Part shown: one piece after another, positions 41,728 to 49,200 of the stretch
Layout of the letters: each line of letters starts with the position of its first letter
Numbering within the stretch: position 1 is the first letter of the stretch
Source of the DNA: Scatomorpha sp964345235
GTDB taxonomy: Bacteria; Bacillota; Clostridia; Oscillospirales; Oscillospiraceae
NCBI GenBank assembly: GCA_964345235.1
Contig: CAYFQE010000009.1
Coordinates: 1-49,200 of the forward strand
Reading direction: 5' to 3'
DNA length: 49,200 bases
Notes under the pieces: generated by a model
Seen by the model: the letters and a program-made list of their open reading frames with translations, nothing else
Database searches by the model: none
What the model was told of the DNA's origin: nothing
Translations under genes and position numbers: made by a program

Positions 41728-42393
41728 ATGCCTTTCATTAAACTTTATGAAAATTATTTCCCTTTTTGGAAAAATTTGAGTGATAAAGATAAAGAATATT
41801 TATATAACAACAGCTCTATTGTCTGTTTTGAAAAAGAGCAGGCCGTTCATGACAACATGGAGTGTTCGGGCGTATTCATAGTAAAAAGCGGAAAGCTCCG
41901 CCTTTATATGCTCTCGGAGGAAGGCAAGGAGATTACGCTTTATAGGCTGTCTCCGGGCGATATGTGCATGCTCTCCGCCTCCTGCGTACTGCAGAGCATC
42001 ACCTTCGATGTTTATGTGAGCGCAGAGCTGCCCAGCGAGTGTTATGTGATAAGTGGGCCCGCATTCAGCTCTTTGAGCGATCGAGTGCTTGAGGTTAAAA
42101 ACTTTGCCCTCGAAGCCGCTGTCAGTCGTTTTTCGGATGTTATGTGGATTATGCAGCAGATTTTGTTTATGAGCATGGATAAGAGGCTCGCAATCTTTAT
42201 TCTTGACGAGATTGCAGAGAGCGGAGGCGACATCGTCTCGATGACTCACGAACAGATTGCCCGCCACTTGGGCACCGCACGGGAAGTTGTTACAAGAATG
42301 CTAAAGCACTTTGCATCCGACGGGCTTGTGGAGGTGACAAGAAAAGGAATCAAGGTTCTCGATAAAAATAAATTGTGGGGCATTGCCCATTAA
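41728..42393 (+). CDS. Crp/Fnr-family transcriptional regulator
   Basis: The 221-residue protein has an N-terminal cyclic-nucleotide-binding-like beta barrel (GVFIVKSGKLRLYMLSEEGKEITLYRLSPGD, residues about 48-78) and a C-terminal Crp-type helix-turn-helix (MTHEQIARHLGTAREVVTRMLKHF near 170-195). It lacks the N-terminal cysteine cluster of classical Fnr, although scattered Cys residues occur at about 33, 46, 77, 84 and 105. It is convergent with the redox cluster at 42417-43954, and an inverted repeat ahead of that cluster is a possible target. The signal it senses is not evident. Confidence 0.92.
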   Translation: MPFIKLYENYFPFWKNLSDKDKEYLYNNSSIVCFEKEQAVHDNMECSGVFIVKSGKLRLYMLSEEGKEITLYRLSPGDMCMLSASCVLQSITFDVYVSAELPSECYVISGPAFSSLSDRVLEVKNFALEAAVSRFSDVMWIMQQILFMSMDKRLAIFILDEIAESGGDIVSMTHEQIARHLGTAREVVTRMLKHFASDGLVEVTRKGIKVLDKNKLWGIAH

Positions 42394-42416
42394 GCAACAC
42401 CCCCGGTTGTATGCAT

Positions 42417-42824
42417 TTATTCAGTTACCGTTCCGTATTTCCAGCCTATAATCCCCCCAAACTCTTTAACATTTGTATATCCAAGCGCTGCAAGCTCACT
42501 TGCGGCGTTTTTGCTTCTGTTTCCACTGCGGCAGTAGACCAGTATCAGTTCATCTTTATCGCTAAGCACCGACTCTGCCTTTGTTCCGACTTCGTAATCG
42601 GGAATTAATATTGCGCCCTCTATATGCCCTGAATCATATTCTCCCTTTGTACGAACATCGAGAATTACATAGGACTCCTCGCTGTCCATGATGGCCTTTG
42701 CTTCATCCGCCGTAATCTGCTCGAAAGTATTGCTCGTTTTCTCATCCGTTTTAACCGATGTGCACCCGGAAAGAATCAATATCCCCAGTACAAGTATCAG
42801 CGCAAGATAAAGCGCACTTTTCAT
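42417..42824 (-). CDS. Rhodanese-domain lipoprotein
   Basis: The 135-residue protein has a lipoprotein signal ending at LSGC (Cys21) and one rhodanese domain with the active-site loop YCRSGNRSKNAA near 100-110 and the DVRTKGEYDSGHIEGA motif near 57. The catalytic Cys is present, so sulfur transfer or reductase-like activity outside the membrane is plausible. It starts three bases after the thioredoxin stop, and its stop lies only about 23 bases from the convergent Crp gene. Confidence 0.92.
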   Translation of the reverse strand: MKSALYLALILVLGILILSGCTSVKTDEKTSNTFEQITADEAKAIMDSEESYVILDVRTKGEYDSGHIEGAILIPDYEVGTKAESVLSDKDELILVYCRSGNRSKNAASELAALGYTNVKEFGGIIGWKYGTVTE

Positions 42825-42827
42825 TTA

Positions 42828-43130
42828 TTACAGTTTGGCAAGAATCTCCGCCTTGGGTTTATAGCCGACCAGTCTTGCCGTCTCCTTTCCCCCCTTGAAC
42901 ACTATCATTGTGGGGATACCCGCTACATTGTATTGCGCGGCGAGGGCTCCGTTTTCATCAACATTTAACTTGCCGACAGTAATATCTGTGCGCTCTGCTG
43001 CAATTTCGTCCATTATCGGGGCAAGCATTTTGCACGGGCCGCACCAATCGGCATAGAAATCAACCAGCACGGTGTCGTTATTATTTAATACTTCATCTTT
43101 AAAATTCTGATTATTTAACTTTTTTAACAT
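42828..43130 (-). CDS. trxA: Thioredoxin
   Basis: The 100-residue protein has the classic active site DWCGPCKM (WCGPC near residues 29-33) and the cis-Pro segment AGIPTMIVFKGG. There is no signal peptide, so it is cytoplasmic. The ribosome binding site is AGAGGT. It lies between a membrane iron-sulfur protein gene and the rhodanese lipoprotein gene, which suggests a dedicated thiol-transfer partner rather than the main housekeeping thioredoxin, although that is inference. Confidence 0.95.
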   Translation of the reverse strand: MLKKLNNQNFKDEVLNNNDTVLVDFYADWCGPCKMLAPIMDEIAAERTDITVGKLNVDENGALAAQYNVAGIPTMIVFKGGKETARLVGYKPKAEILAKL

Positions 43131-43194
43131 TTTTATTACCTCTCAATTATAAAATAATTTAATCTATATTAAAGGGCATAGCCCATATATATTC

Positions 43195-43764
43195 TCAGTT
43201 GCTCTTAATTTTGCATATCATCTGCGTCATTGTCCCCATTGGACAATAAACACACCAAGAGCGGGGTTTAAACAACATCATTGTAATAATTCCAAGGATA
43301 GTGGATGTGAGCATTACGCTATAGAATCCGAAAGCGAATTGTGCTACTCCCTGCGACATCGCAGTTCCGTGATAGGCCCAGTGCCAGGGCAATTTGAAGG
43401 TCCACAAGAGGGTTACAACTTGTTTAAGTTCTGCACCCGCAAACACCAGATAGGTATTCCAAAGCATAAGCCCGAACATCGTGAAGAAGAAAATCAAAAA
43501 TCCGTATCTGAAATAGGGGGAAGTCATCCACCGGGGCATATCTTTCTTTCGTGAAAGGCCGAATCTGCCGCCCAGCAAGGAAAAGAGCTGGCCTCTGCCG
43601 CAATAACGATTGCAATACGCCTTGCTTCCTTTAATAAGGGAAATGGCCAGCGGGGTTATGAAACAGATAAGTCCCAGCCATGCAAACAGTATGTTGAAAA
43701 ATCCCAGTATGAGATAAACGCTTGAAAATATCCAAAGATAATCGTACCACTTTTTCTCGTTCAC
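43195..43764 (-). CDS. Membrane 4Fe-4S-binding protein (Fer4_5/NapH-like)
   Basis: The 189-residue protein has four or five membrane segments (about 10-35, 88-108, 112-130, 140-165) and two cysteine motifs near the membrane edge: CNRYCGRGQLF near 52 and CVYCPMGTMTQ near 172. These resemble the CxxxCP motifs of NapH/NosR/YccM-type electron-transfer proteins. It would move electrons between a cytoplasmic ferredoxin and an acceptor across or at the membrane. The start is a GTG with GGAGGAG upstream, four bases from the ferredoxin stop. Confidence 0.86.
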   Translation of the reverse strand: MNEKKWYDYLWIFSSVYLILGFFNILFAWLGLICFITPLAISLIKGSKAYCNRYCGRGQLFSLLGGRFGLSRKKDMPRWMTSPYFRYGFLIFFFTMFGLMLWNTYLVFAGAELKQVVTLLWTFKLPWHWAYHGTAMSQGVAQFAFGFYSVMLTSTILGIITMMLFKPRSWCVYCPMGTMTQMICKIKSN

Positions 43765-43768
43765 TCTC

Positions 43769-43954
43769 TCACTCCTCCTCTATGCTGATAATGCTTGCCG
43801 GACACTCTTTCACACACATTCCACATCCCACGCATTTAAGCTTATCGACTATCGCATGTACTCCTCTTTGGATACTTATTGCTCCCAGTTTGCAAACTTT
43901 TAAGCAACATCCGCAACCGACACACAATTTTTGATTTACAAAAGCTTTCTTCAA
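43769..43954 (-). CDS. 2[4Fe-4S] ferredoxin (redox cluster)
   Basis: The 61-residue protein carries CVGCGCCLKVCKLGA and CVGCGMCVKECPASI, two [4Fe-4S] cluster motifs. The first has CK in place of CP. The start is TTG at 43952-43954 with GGAGG at eight bases. It is the first gene of the ferredoxin-membrane Fe-S-thioredoxin-rhodanese unit and differs from the solitary ferredoxin at 9387. Confidence 0.94.
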   Translation of the reverse strand: MKKAFVNQKLCVGCGCCLKVCKLGAISIQRGVHAIVDKLKCVGCGMCVKECPASIISIEEE

Positions 43955-43980
43955 AGCCGCACCTCCCTTATGTCGATTTT

Positions 43981-44009
43981 AGTATAGCGAATGCACTTTT
44001 TGATTTCAG
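43981..44009 (-). promoter_or_regulatory. Promoter of the redox cluster
   Basis: On the minus strand CTGAAA (44004-44009) and TATACT (43981-43986) are 17 bases apart. The poor -35 fits a promoter needing an activator. Confidence 0.6.
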
Positions 44010-44013
44010 TGAC

Positions 44014-44034
44014 TTTTATCACCGAGCGATAAAA
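44014..44034. promoter_or_regulatory. Inverted-repeat operator candidate of the redox cluster
   Basis: TTTTATC and GATAAAA form a 7-bp inverted repeat with a seven-base spacer, directly upstream of the -35 box, a typical activator position. The Crp/Fnr regulator encoded at 41728 is the obvious candidate ligand. Confidence 0.5.
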
Positions 44035-44066
44035 ACAAAGCATAAAAGTCGTGAACATTGTAAAAC

Positions 44067-44093
44067 CCTCTTTGACTTTGTCAGACAAAGAGG
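44067..44093 (-). terminator. Terminator after zupT
   Basis: On the minus strand CCTCTTTG pairs with CAAAGAGG around an 11-base loop and GTTTTAC follows. Confidence 0.65.
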
Positions 44094-44116
44094 ATTTTGT
44101 TGTATTTTTTATAAAC

Positions 44117-44929
44117 TCACATAAATAACAGTATGCTTACAGCCATTACCGCCATTCCCGCAATAAGGCCGTATATGGAAAGGTGATGTTCTCCGTACTC
44201 CCTGGCGCTGGGAAGAAGACCGTCTAAGCTGATATAAACCATGATACCCGCAACAGATGCGAACACAAAGCCGAACACCGTTTCGTTTAAAAGTCTGTGC
44301 AGGAGCAAATACCCGACAAGAGCGCCTAAAGGTTCGGAAAGGCCGGACAGGAAAGAAAGCTTAAAAGCCTTCCACCTGCTCCCTGTGGCATAAAACACGG
44401 GCACGGCTACGGCTATTCCCTCGGGAATATTGTGTATTGCTATTGCAATGGCGATAGAGGCGCCAAGCTTCGGATCGTACAGGGCAGATGTGAAAGTGGC
44501 AATACCTTCGGGAAAATTGTGAATAGCTATCGCAAGCGCTGTGAAAATCCCCATTCGCATGAGATTTTCCTTGTGAATTTCACACTTCCCGTCCATCTCT
44601 TCTACAGTATGAACCTCGTGGGGGTTTTCAGTTTCGGGTATGAGCTTATCTATGAGAGCTATAAAAAGTATTCCTAAGAAAAAGCCTCCTACTGTTGCCC
44701 AACTCCCCGCTTTTTCACCCAAGCTCGCAACAAGGGCATCCTGAGCTTTTTGAAAAATGTCTACAAAAGATACATAAATCATTACCCCTGCGGAAAATCC
44801 CAGAGCGACAGACAAAAACTTTGTTTTTGTCCTATCTGTAAACAGGGCGAGCACACTGCCCAGACCCGTTGCAAGTCCCGCAAACAGGGTGAGTGAAAAT
44901 GCAAATATTACTGATGAAGTTTCTACCAT
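44117..44929 (-). CDS. zupT: ZIP-family metal transporter (ZupT-like)
   Basis: The 270-residue protein has about eight membrane segments. Both ZIP metal-site helices are visible: AIAIHNFPEGIATF near 138 and AIAIHNIPEGIAVAVP near 167. A short acidic, His-containing loop (NPHEVHTVEEMDGKCEIH) precedes them. It probably imports Zn2+ and possibly Fe2+ or Mn2+. I start at the ATG 44927-44929 (MVETSSVIFAF) with AAGGAA upstream; a further 47 residues could be read in frame but are not transporter-like. Confidence 0.93.
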   Translation of the reverse strand: MVETSSVIFAFSLTLFAGLATGLGSVLALFTDRTKTKFLSVALGFSAGVMIYVSFVDIFQKAQDALVASLGEKAGSWATVGGFFLGILFIALIDKLIPETENPHEVHTVEEMDGKCEIHKENLMRMGIFTALAIAIHNFPEGIATFTSALYDPKLGASIAIAIAIHNIPEGIAVAVPVFYATGSRWKAFKLSFLSGLSEPLGALVGYLLLHRLLNETVFGFVFASVAGIMVYISLDGLLPSAREYGEHHLSIYGLIAGMAVMAVSILLFM

Positions 44930-45209
44930 TAAATTCTCTTTCCTTATATGTTCTGTTTCGGAAGTATCTTTGCTATAGAACCACAGTTGAAATATATGTA
45001 TATTAAAGTGTTTTATATTGTACCATATTGTCAATAAAAATCCACAACTGCGGCCAAATATTTCTTTCATTAATTATGTAAATACGGTATTATAAAGGCA
45101 AGTTATTTCTTCCAAATGTCCTGCATTTGAAGATAAATTGTAAAATAGAATATATAAGTTGAAAATAAATGTTTTTAGCAATGATAATTTATATAAGGAG
45201 ACAAGTTAA

Positions 45210-46667
45210 ATGGCAGAGTTTAAAGAACTTATTTTAATGCATTCCAACGATTTGCACGGCGATTTTTTGGCTGAAGAATTGGATGAGGGCCTCTTGGGCG
45301 GCATTTCGATGCTCTCGGGCTATGTAAACAAGGTGCGCAAAGAATCGGACAATGCCCTCTACTGCATTGCGGGCGACATGCTCCAAGGCTCTATTATCGA
45401 CAGCGAGTTTAGGGGCTTATCTACTATTGAGATAATGAATTTACTTGGCCCTGATGTGGCATCTCTCGGCAACCACGAGGTTGATTACGGTTTGGCGCAC
45501 TTGCTCTTTCTTGAGCGTTGTGCCCGTTTTCCCATCGTCTGTGCCAATTTATTCATCAAAAATCCTTACACTCGTTTGTTCCAGCCCTATGTAATTATGG
45601 AAAAGGCCGGTATGCGCATAATGTTCATCGGAATAATCACCTCTGAGGTTATGCACGGCATAAGTAAAGATGTGCTTGGCAGTTTTGTTAATGTGGAGGA
45701 TGCGGCGCGCGAGGTTGGGAAGATTTGCAACGCTTGGCGCACCACAGACATTGACCTCACAGTTCTGCTTACCCACATCGGCTTTGAAGAGGACAAAAGG
45801 CTCGCGGAGCTTCTCGACCCGGACTGGGGTGTGGACTTAATAATCGGCGGCCATACGCACACGATTTTGGAGGAGCCGGAGGTGGTAAACGGTGTTCTTA
45901 TTGCTCAAGCGGGCGTCGGCACAAGCCAGATAGGGCGTTTTGATTTGACTATCAACATGGATACAAATTCTATCGCCGACTACAAGTGGCAACTTATTCA
46001 AATCGACAGCAACACCTGCCCGCACGACAAGGAGATGAGAAGGACAATTTACCGCTTTAAAAACGAGACCGACAAAAAATATAATCGGATAATCTGCACT
46101 TTTGCCCGCTCTCTTACCCATCCTGACCGGTATCAGGAAACAGAGTTGGGAAATCTTCTCGCTGAGGTTATGCGAGAGGCGCTGGAAGTGGACATCGTTC
46201 TTTTAGGTTCGGGATCAATCCGCAAGGAGAGTGCCCCCGCAGTGCTCACACATGGGGAGCTTATAGAACTTTTCCCCTACGACGACAAGATATTCCGCAT
46301 TAAAGCCACAGGCAAGCAATTCAAAAAAATGGTTGCCTACACTCTGCGCGACGAGATGCTCCAAGGCGTGCACACTGAGTTTTACCAGTATTCAGCAGGC
46401 TTGCGAATCACCTTCGATAAGGCTACAAAAAGTTTTACTCGTTTCGATTTTAAAGGCGAGCCTCTTATAGACAACGAGATTTACACCGTTGCGCTACAAG
46501 AATTTCATCTGAACAACTTTGAGCATTGTTTCGGCTTCCCTGTAGAGGATCTGGATGTAAACGGCAGAGTTAGGATTCTTTCGACTTCAGTACACGATGT
46601 TTTAATTGAGCATTTACCTATGGCAAAAAATGATTCGAAAATCGAAGGAAGAATGTTGATTGTATAA
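45210..46667 (+). CDS. 5'-nucleotidase/2',3'-cyclic phosphodiesterase-like metallophosphatase
   Basis: The 485-residue protein has the two-metal phosphoesterase motifs HSNDLHGDF, AGDMLQGS, SLGNHEVDYG near residue 90, LLTHIGF and GGHTH near 215, followed by a 5'-nucleotidase C-terminal domain (about 315-455). Unlike UshA-type enzymes, it has no signal peptide, so it appears cytoplasmic. The ATG follows AAGGAG. The substrate, probably a nucleotide or nucleotide-sugar, cannot be told from sequence. It ends at a strong terminator. Confidence 0.92.
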   Translation: MAEFKELILMHSNDLHGDFLAEELDEGLLGGISMLSGYVNKVRKESDNALYCIAGDMLQGSIIDSEFRGLSTIEIMNLLGPDVASLGNHEVDYGLAHLLFLERCARFPIVCANLFIKNPYTRLFQPYVIMEKAGMRIMFIGIITSEVMHGISKDVLGSFVNVEDAAREVGKICNAWRTTDIDLTVLLTHIGFEEDKRLAELLDPDWGVDLIIGGHTHTILEEPEVVNGVLIAQAGVGTSQIGRFDLTINMDTNSIADYKWQLIQIDSNTCPHDKEMRRTIYRFKNETDKKYNRIICTFARSLTHPDRYQETELGNLLAEVMREALEVDIVLLGSGSIRKESAPAVLTHGELIELFPYDDKIFRIKATGKQFKKMVAYTLRDEMLQGVHTEFYQYSAGLRITFDKATKSFTRFDFKGEPLIDNEIYTVALQEFHLNNFEHCFGFPVEDLDVNGRVRILSTSVHDVLIEHLPMAKNDSKIEGRMLIV

Positions 46668-46682
46668 GCTTAATATTAAAGA

Positions 46683-46716
46683 CCTCTCTTGTTCATCGGA
46701 GCAAGAGAGGCCTTTT
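46683..46716 (+). terminator. Terminator after the 5'-nucleotidase gene
   Basis: CCTCTCTTG pairs with CAAGAGAGG around a ten-base loop, then CCTTTTTTG. Confidence 0.85.
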
Positions 46717-46731
46717 TTGAGCATAATACTG

Positions 46732-47067
46732 TCAAAATACCAGCTGTACTAAGAGCATATAAGTAATTGTTCCTCCGGCGATAGAGAGGAGCATTTTCTT
46801 TTTCCATAAATGTAGTCCCGCTGTTATTGCAATAGCAATCAGTTCGGGAATGCCGTGCGGCGCCGATAAGAAAGATACATTCTTTAAGCAGTAAATTACC
46901 AGCATGCCGAATACTGCGCATGGCAAGGCTTTTCCAAGATATTGAACATATTCCGGCGTGGGCTTTTTTGATGAAAAAACAAGGAACGGCAAAAATCTCG
47001 TGAGCATAGTTCCGAAAATACAAATCGCAATAGTAATTATTTGCTCGGTAAGCGTCATCGGGCTCAT
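46732..47067 (-). CDS. azlD: Branched-chain amino acid exporter subunit AzlD
   Basis: The 111-residue protein has about four hydrophobic segments and the AzlD features TMLTRFLPFLVF, LGKALPCAVFGMLVIYCL and HGIPELIAIAITAGLHLWKK. It works with AzlC, whose stop codon overlaps its start as ATGA. AAGGTG lies at a good distance before the ATG. Confidence 0.95.
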   Translation of the reverse strand: MSPMTLTEQIITIAICIFGTMLTRFLPFLVFSSKKPTPEYVQYLGKALPCAVFGMLVIYCLKNVSFLSAPHGIPELIAIAITAGLHLWKKKMLLSIAGGTITYMLLVQLVF

Positions 47068-47777
47068 TTGCTTTCACCTTCAATCCCGCTTGAATATGAA
47101 CTTTCAATAGGTCTTTTAAAAACAGTCAATAATGCGAGTATCAAGACCATTGAGGGTATCATAAACGATTCCGCCCCGAATATAAGCAGACAAAAAAGCG
47201 TTGAACCAAGCCCGATTAGTCCTGTATATTTCTTCTTCTCTTTTAAAAGCTGATCCGTAAAAATTGCGACAAACATTGCAGTCATAACAAAATCGAGGCC
47301 CTCTGTATTGAACTTAATCAGCGAGCCCAGTAATCCGCCTATTGCAGCGCCCGAAACCCAATAGATGTGATTTAACAGCGTTACAAAAAACATGAACCAG
47401 CCTTCGTCAACATCGGGCGGAATGTTTGCGGTGTAGTTTATAGAAAAGTTTTCGTCGCACATGCCGAAAATAAGATACGGCTTTTTCCAACCCATGCCTT
47501 TGAAGCGGTCGAGCATGGCTATTCCGTAAAAAAGATGTCTTGCCTGAACAAGTAAAGTCACGGCAAGCGCCGAGAGCGGTGAAAATGCGGACATGAGCAT
47601 AGTCACAAGAACGAATTGAAGCGACCCTGCGAATATTAGCAGACTCATAAGCACCGGATAAATAAACGAAAATCCGTGTACATTCATAAGGATTCCGTAG
47701 GCAAGCGATATGAACCAAAATCCTGCAAAAATCGGAATTGTATAGGGGAATGCCGCTTTTAACGCCTTAATTTTCAT
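47064..47777 (-). CDS. azlC: Branched-chain amino acid exporter subunit AzlC
   Basis: The 237-residue membrane protein has AzlC marks: FPYTIPIFAGFWFISLAYGIL, FAGSLQFVLVTML, LVQARHLFYGIAMLDRFK and a run of further hydrophobic segments. I use the ATG at 47775-47777 with AGAGGG upstream; an ATG four codons earlier is also possible. A TATAAT sequence (47834-47839, minus strand) is the likely -10. Confidence 0.95.
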   Translation of the reverse strand: MKIKALKAAFPYTIPIFAGFWFISLAYGILMNVHGFSFIYPVLMSLLIFAGSLQFVLVTMLMSAFSPLSALAVTLLVQARHLFYGIAMLDRFKGMGWKKPYLIFGMCDENFSINYTANIPPDVDEGWFMFFVTLLNHIYWVSGAAIGGLLGSLIKFNTEGLDFVMTAMFVAIFTDQLLKEKKKYTGLIGLGSTLFCLLIFGAESFMIPSMVLILALLTVFKRPIESSYSSGIEGESK

Positions 47778-47896
47778 AAGCCCTCTCATGATTGATTTGT
47801 AATAATTATGGTGACACTGCTGAACTTATTGTTATTATATGATAATTTTGAAAGAAGATAAATACCGCAAATTTTTCATACACTTATAAAAGTGAA

Positions 47897-47927
47897 ACGG
47901 AGCTGTCTCGGTAAGAGACAACTCCGT
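47897..47927 (-). terminator. Terminator after the Ldh2-family gene
   Basis: ACGGAGTTGTCTC pairs with GAGACAGCTCCGT (one mismatch) around a five-base loop, followed on the minus strand by TTTCACTTTTAT. Confidence 0.7.
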
Positions 47928-47973
47928 TGGTGATTATGTAATTTTTAAGTATGTACAAACTTAGACAGCTCGA

Positions 47974-49032
47974 TTACTCGTACAGCTCTGCGAGCTTGCC
48001 GTCTTCGCCGATGGCGCCTATCTGACGCGCAAGATCCTCGAGCTCTGCCTGGAGCGCATCGGAGAAATCAACGCCGGTGACTTTACGCTCTTCAATCAGA
48101 CGAGCCTCAATTTCGCCGGGCATGAAAATCTCTTTCACGCCTGTGGCGGGTCGGCTGTTTTTGATTAGATTCACGAAAAGCGAAGCATGCTCTTTGAATT
48201 TGTCAACATCTATGAAGTGTGCGATATCAAGCAGAATTACAGCAAAACCGGTTTCCTCAGGCTCCCAGTTATCCACGAACGGAATCTCGGGGCTAGTGAG
48301 TGCGCCTGCCAGAACGCCGCCGAACATATCGACAAACACGGCGAGGCCATAGCCTTTGTGGTCGCCCATAGGACGGACACAGTATGCAACATGCGGATCG
48401 GTGGTGGGGTTGCCATCATAGTCGTTGGCCCAGCCTTCGGGCATCGTCTTGTTCTCGCGAGCATAGGCCTGAACCTTGCCGATGGCGACACCGCTGGTGG
48501 AAATATCGATAACAATCGGACGATCCGGATTCGTCGTAGGGCAACCGAGGATAATGGGGTTTGTGCCTATTAGACGATCTGCGCCGCCGTACGGAGACTG
48601 GCAAGGATAGGTGTTGCTAACGACAATACCAATCACATTGTCGTCTGCCATGCGGTGGCCGTAGTAGCCTCCGCAGCCAATGTTCGCGCTGTTGCGACCC
48701 ACGCCTGCGGCTACTCCATACTTGCGGGCGCGCTCGAGCACTGCATCATATACGCTGTTAACTGCCACAATGCCTGAGCCGCCGCCGCAATCGAATACGA
48801 GGGCAGCATCCTTATCCTTAATTAAGCGGAAGTCGGGCTGCGCCTGCAGGGCGCCGTGCATATACTGCCGCAGGTAGATGCAGAGACGGGACAGTCCGTG
48901 GGAATATGTGCCGGTGAAATCAGAGTGAGTGACAACGGCGGCCAGCGACTCGGCGTCGCTTTCGGAAACTTTGAGTGCCATGAGCAGGCGCTTAATCAGG
49001 GTCATTTCCTGTTCGTAAGAAAGATGCATCAT
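47974..49032 (-). CDS. Ldh2/malate-lactate dehydrogenase family NAD(P)-dependent oxidoreductase
   Basis: The 352-residue protein is of the Ldh2/YlbC/AllD type, unrelated to classical lactate dehydrogenases. Family marks are THSDFTGTYSHGLSRL near residue 35-50 with the catalytic His, NIGCGGYYGHRMA near 117, the NPIILGCP segment and GDHKGYGLAVFVDM near 222. Members reduce or oxidise malate, lactate, sulfolactate, ureidoglycolate or cyclic imino acids, so the substrate is open. The ATG follows GGAGG. The gene is visibly richer in G and C than its neighbours. Confidence 0.92.
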   Translation of the reverse strand: MMHLSYEQEMTLIKRLLMALKVSESDAESLAAVVTHSDFTGTYSHGLSRLCIYLRQYMHGALQAQPDFRLIKDKDAALVFDCGGGSGIVAVNSVYDAVLERARKYGVAAGVGRNSANIGCGGYYGHRMADDNVIGIVVSNTYPCQSPYGGADRLIGTNPIILGCPTTNPDRPIVIDISTSGVAIGKVQAYARENKTMPEGWANDYDGNPTTDPHVAYCVRPMGDHKGYGLAVFVDMFGGVLAGALTSPEIPFVDNWEPEETGFAVILLDIAHFIDVDKFKEHASLFVNLIKNSRPATGVKEIFMPGEIEARLIEERKVTGVDFSDALQAELEDLARQIGAIGEDGKLAELYE

Positions 49033-49077
49033 AGTGAATACCTCCAGTGTTATTAATTTTTTTATGTTAATATTTGC

Positions 49078-49106
49078 AGTATATCATAGGATTTGTTTTT
49101 TATCAA
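49078..49106 (-). promoter_or_regulatory. Promoter of the Ldh2-family gene
   Basis: On the minus strand TTGATA (49101-49106) and TATACT (49078-49083) are separated by 17 bases. Confidence 0.6.
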
Positions 49107-49154
49107 TTATAGATTAAAATTGAAATATGTGTATAAAATAATAGAAAAATCAGA

Positions 49155-49189
49155 CACAAATTATGATGTTTGTTGCATCATAATTTGTG
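49155..49189 (-). terminator. Hairpin at the window edge, likely terminator of an upstream gene
   Basis: A perfect 14-bp stem (CACAAATTATGATG with its complement) has a seven-base loop, followed on the minus strand by TCTGATTTTTC. It would end a gene lying beyond the window. Confidence 0.6.
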
Positions 49190-49200
49190 CCCTGTTTTGG

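Noticed and set aside
44930..45070. N-terminal extension of 47 residues for the ZIP transporter
   Set aside because: It is aromatic and basic, unlike any transporter sequence; the internal ATG has a ribosome binding site and gives the usual family length.
46676..47107. A 143-codon minus-strand ORF over azlD
   Set aside because: The overlapping frame 46732-47067 encodes a clear AzlD with start and stop coupled to azlC.
1..49200. Search for prophage, transposase, restriction, toxin-antitoxin or other defence genes
   Set aside because: No such families are visible; the gene content is housekeeping and metabolic throughout.

Overview
The window looks like a stretch of chromosome from an anaerobic, low-to-mid GC member of the Firmicutes, most likely an uncultured gut-type Clostridia. 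The evidence is the clostridial 2[4Fe-4S] ferredoxins, ArgR-RecN-TlyA-NadK-Dxs synteny, Asp23/Gls24, S-box and THF riboswitches, strong Shine-Dalgarno sites, and frequent GTG/TTG starts. Nearly all genes are bacterial housekeeping genes. I see no prophage, insertion sequence or CRISPR array. One 100-base N run (29034-29133) is present and appears to be an artificial contig join.

Layout. 1-6.1 kb: a one-carbon/pantoate cluster on the minus strand (panB, a half-length cyclase-family gene, panE, then fhs-folD) with a divergent FCD-type GntR regulator and two matching near-palindromic operator candidates. 6.1-11.2 kb: tRNA-Leu(CAA), a membrane-anchored hypothetical protein, SAM-I riboswitch-metK, THF riboswitch-folT, ferredoxin, a TrmN6-like methyltransferase and rsmI. 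11.2-15.8 kb: rpsB-tsf and a tandem pair of CorC/HlyC-type CBS membrane proteins. 15.8-25.9 kb: a minus-strand unit recJ-rel-dtd-MBL hydrolase-DUF2974 hydrolase-dnaE. 26.1-28.4 kb: a PEBP lipoprotein and divergent pepT.

28.4-40.5 kb: one long minus-strand run asp23-nusB-xseA-xseB-ispA-(terminator)-dxs-tlyA-nadK-argR-recN-C_GCAxxG protein-tyrS-surface protein, with mostly overlapping or nearly touching genes. 40.5-44.1 kb: two hypothetical genes, a Crp/Fnr regulator, and a redox cluster (ferredoxin, membrane Fe-S protein, thioredoxin, rhodanese lipoprotein). 44.1-49.2 kb: ZupT-like metal transporter, a cytoplasmic 5'-nucleotidase family protein, the AzlCD branched-chain amino acid exporter, and an Ldh2-family dehydrogenase.

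A theme of the first 10 kb is folate and one-carbon metabolism. PanB consumes or produces 5,10-methylene-THF; FolD and Fhs interconvert the C1-THF pool with formate and ATP; metK makes SAM under a SAM riboswitch; FolT imports folate under a THF riboswitch. The most noteworthy points are the possible pantoate/C1 catabolic operon with its GntR sites, the FolD variant lacking two canonical catalytic residues, the redox cluster with an inverted-repeat operator, and the false assembly gap that splits one surface-protein gene.
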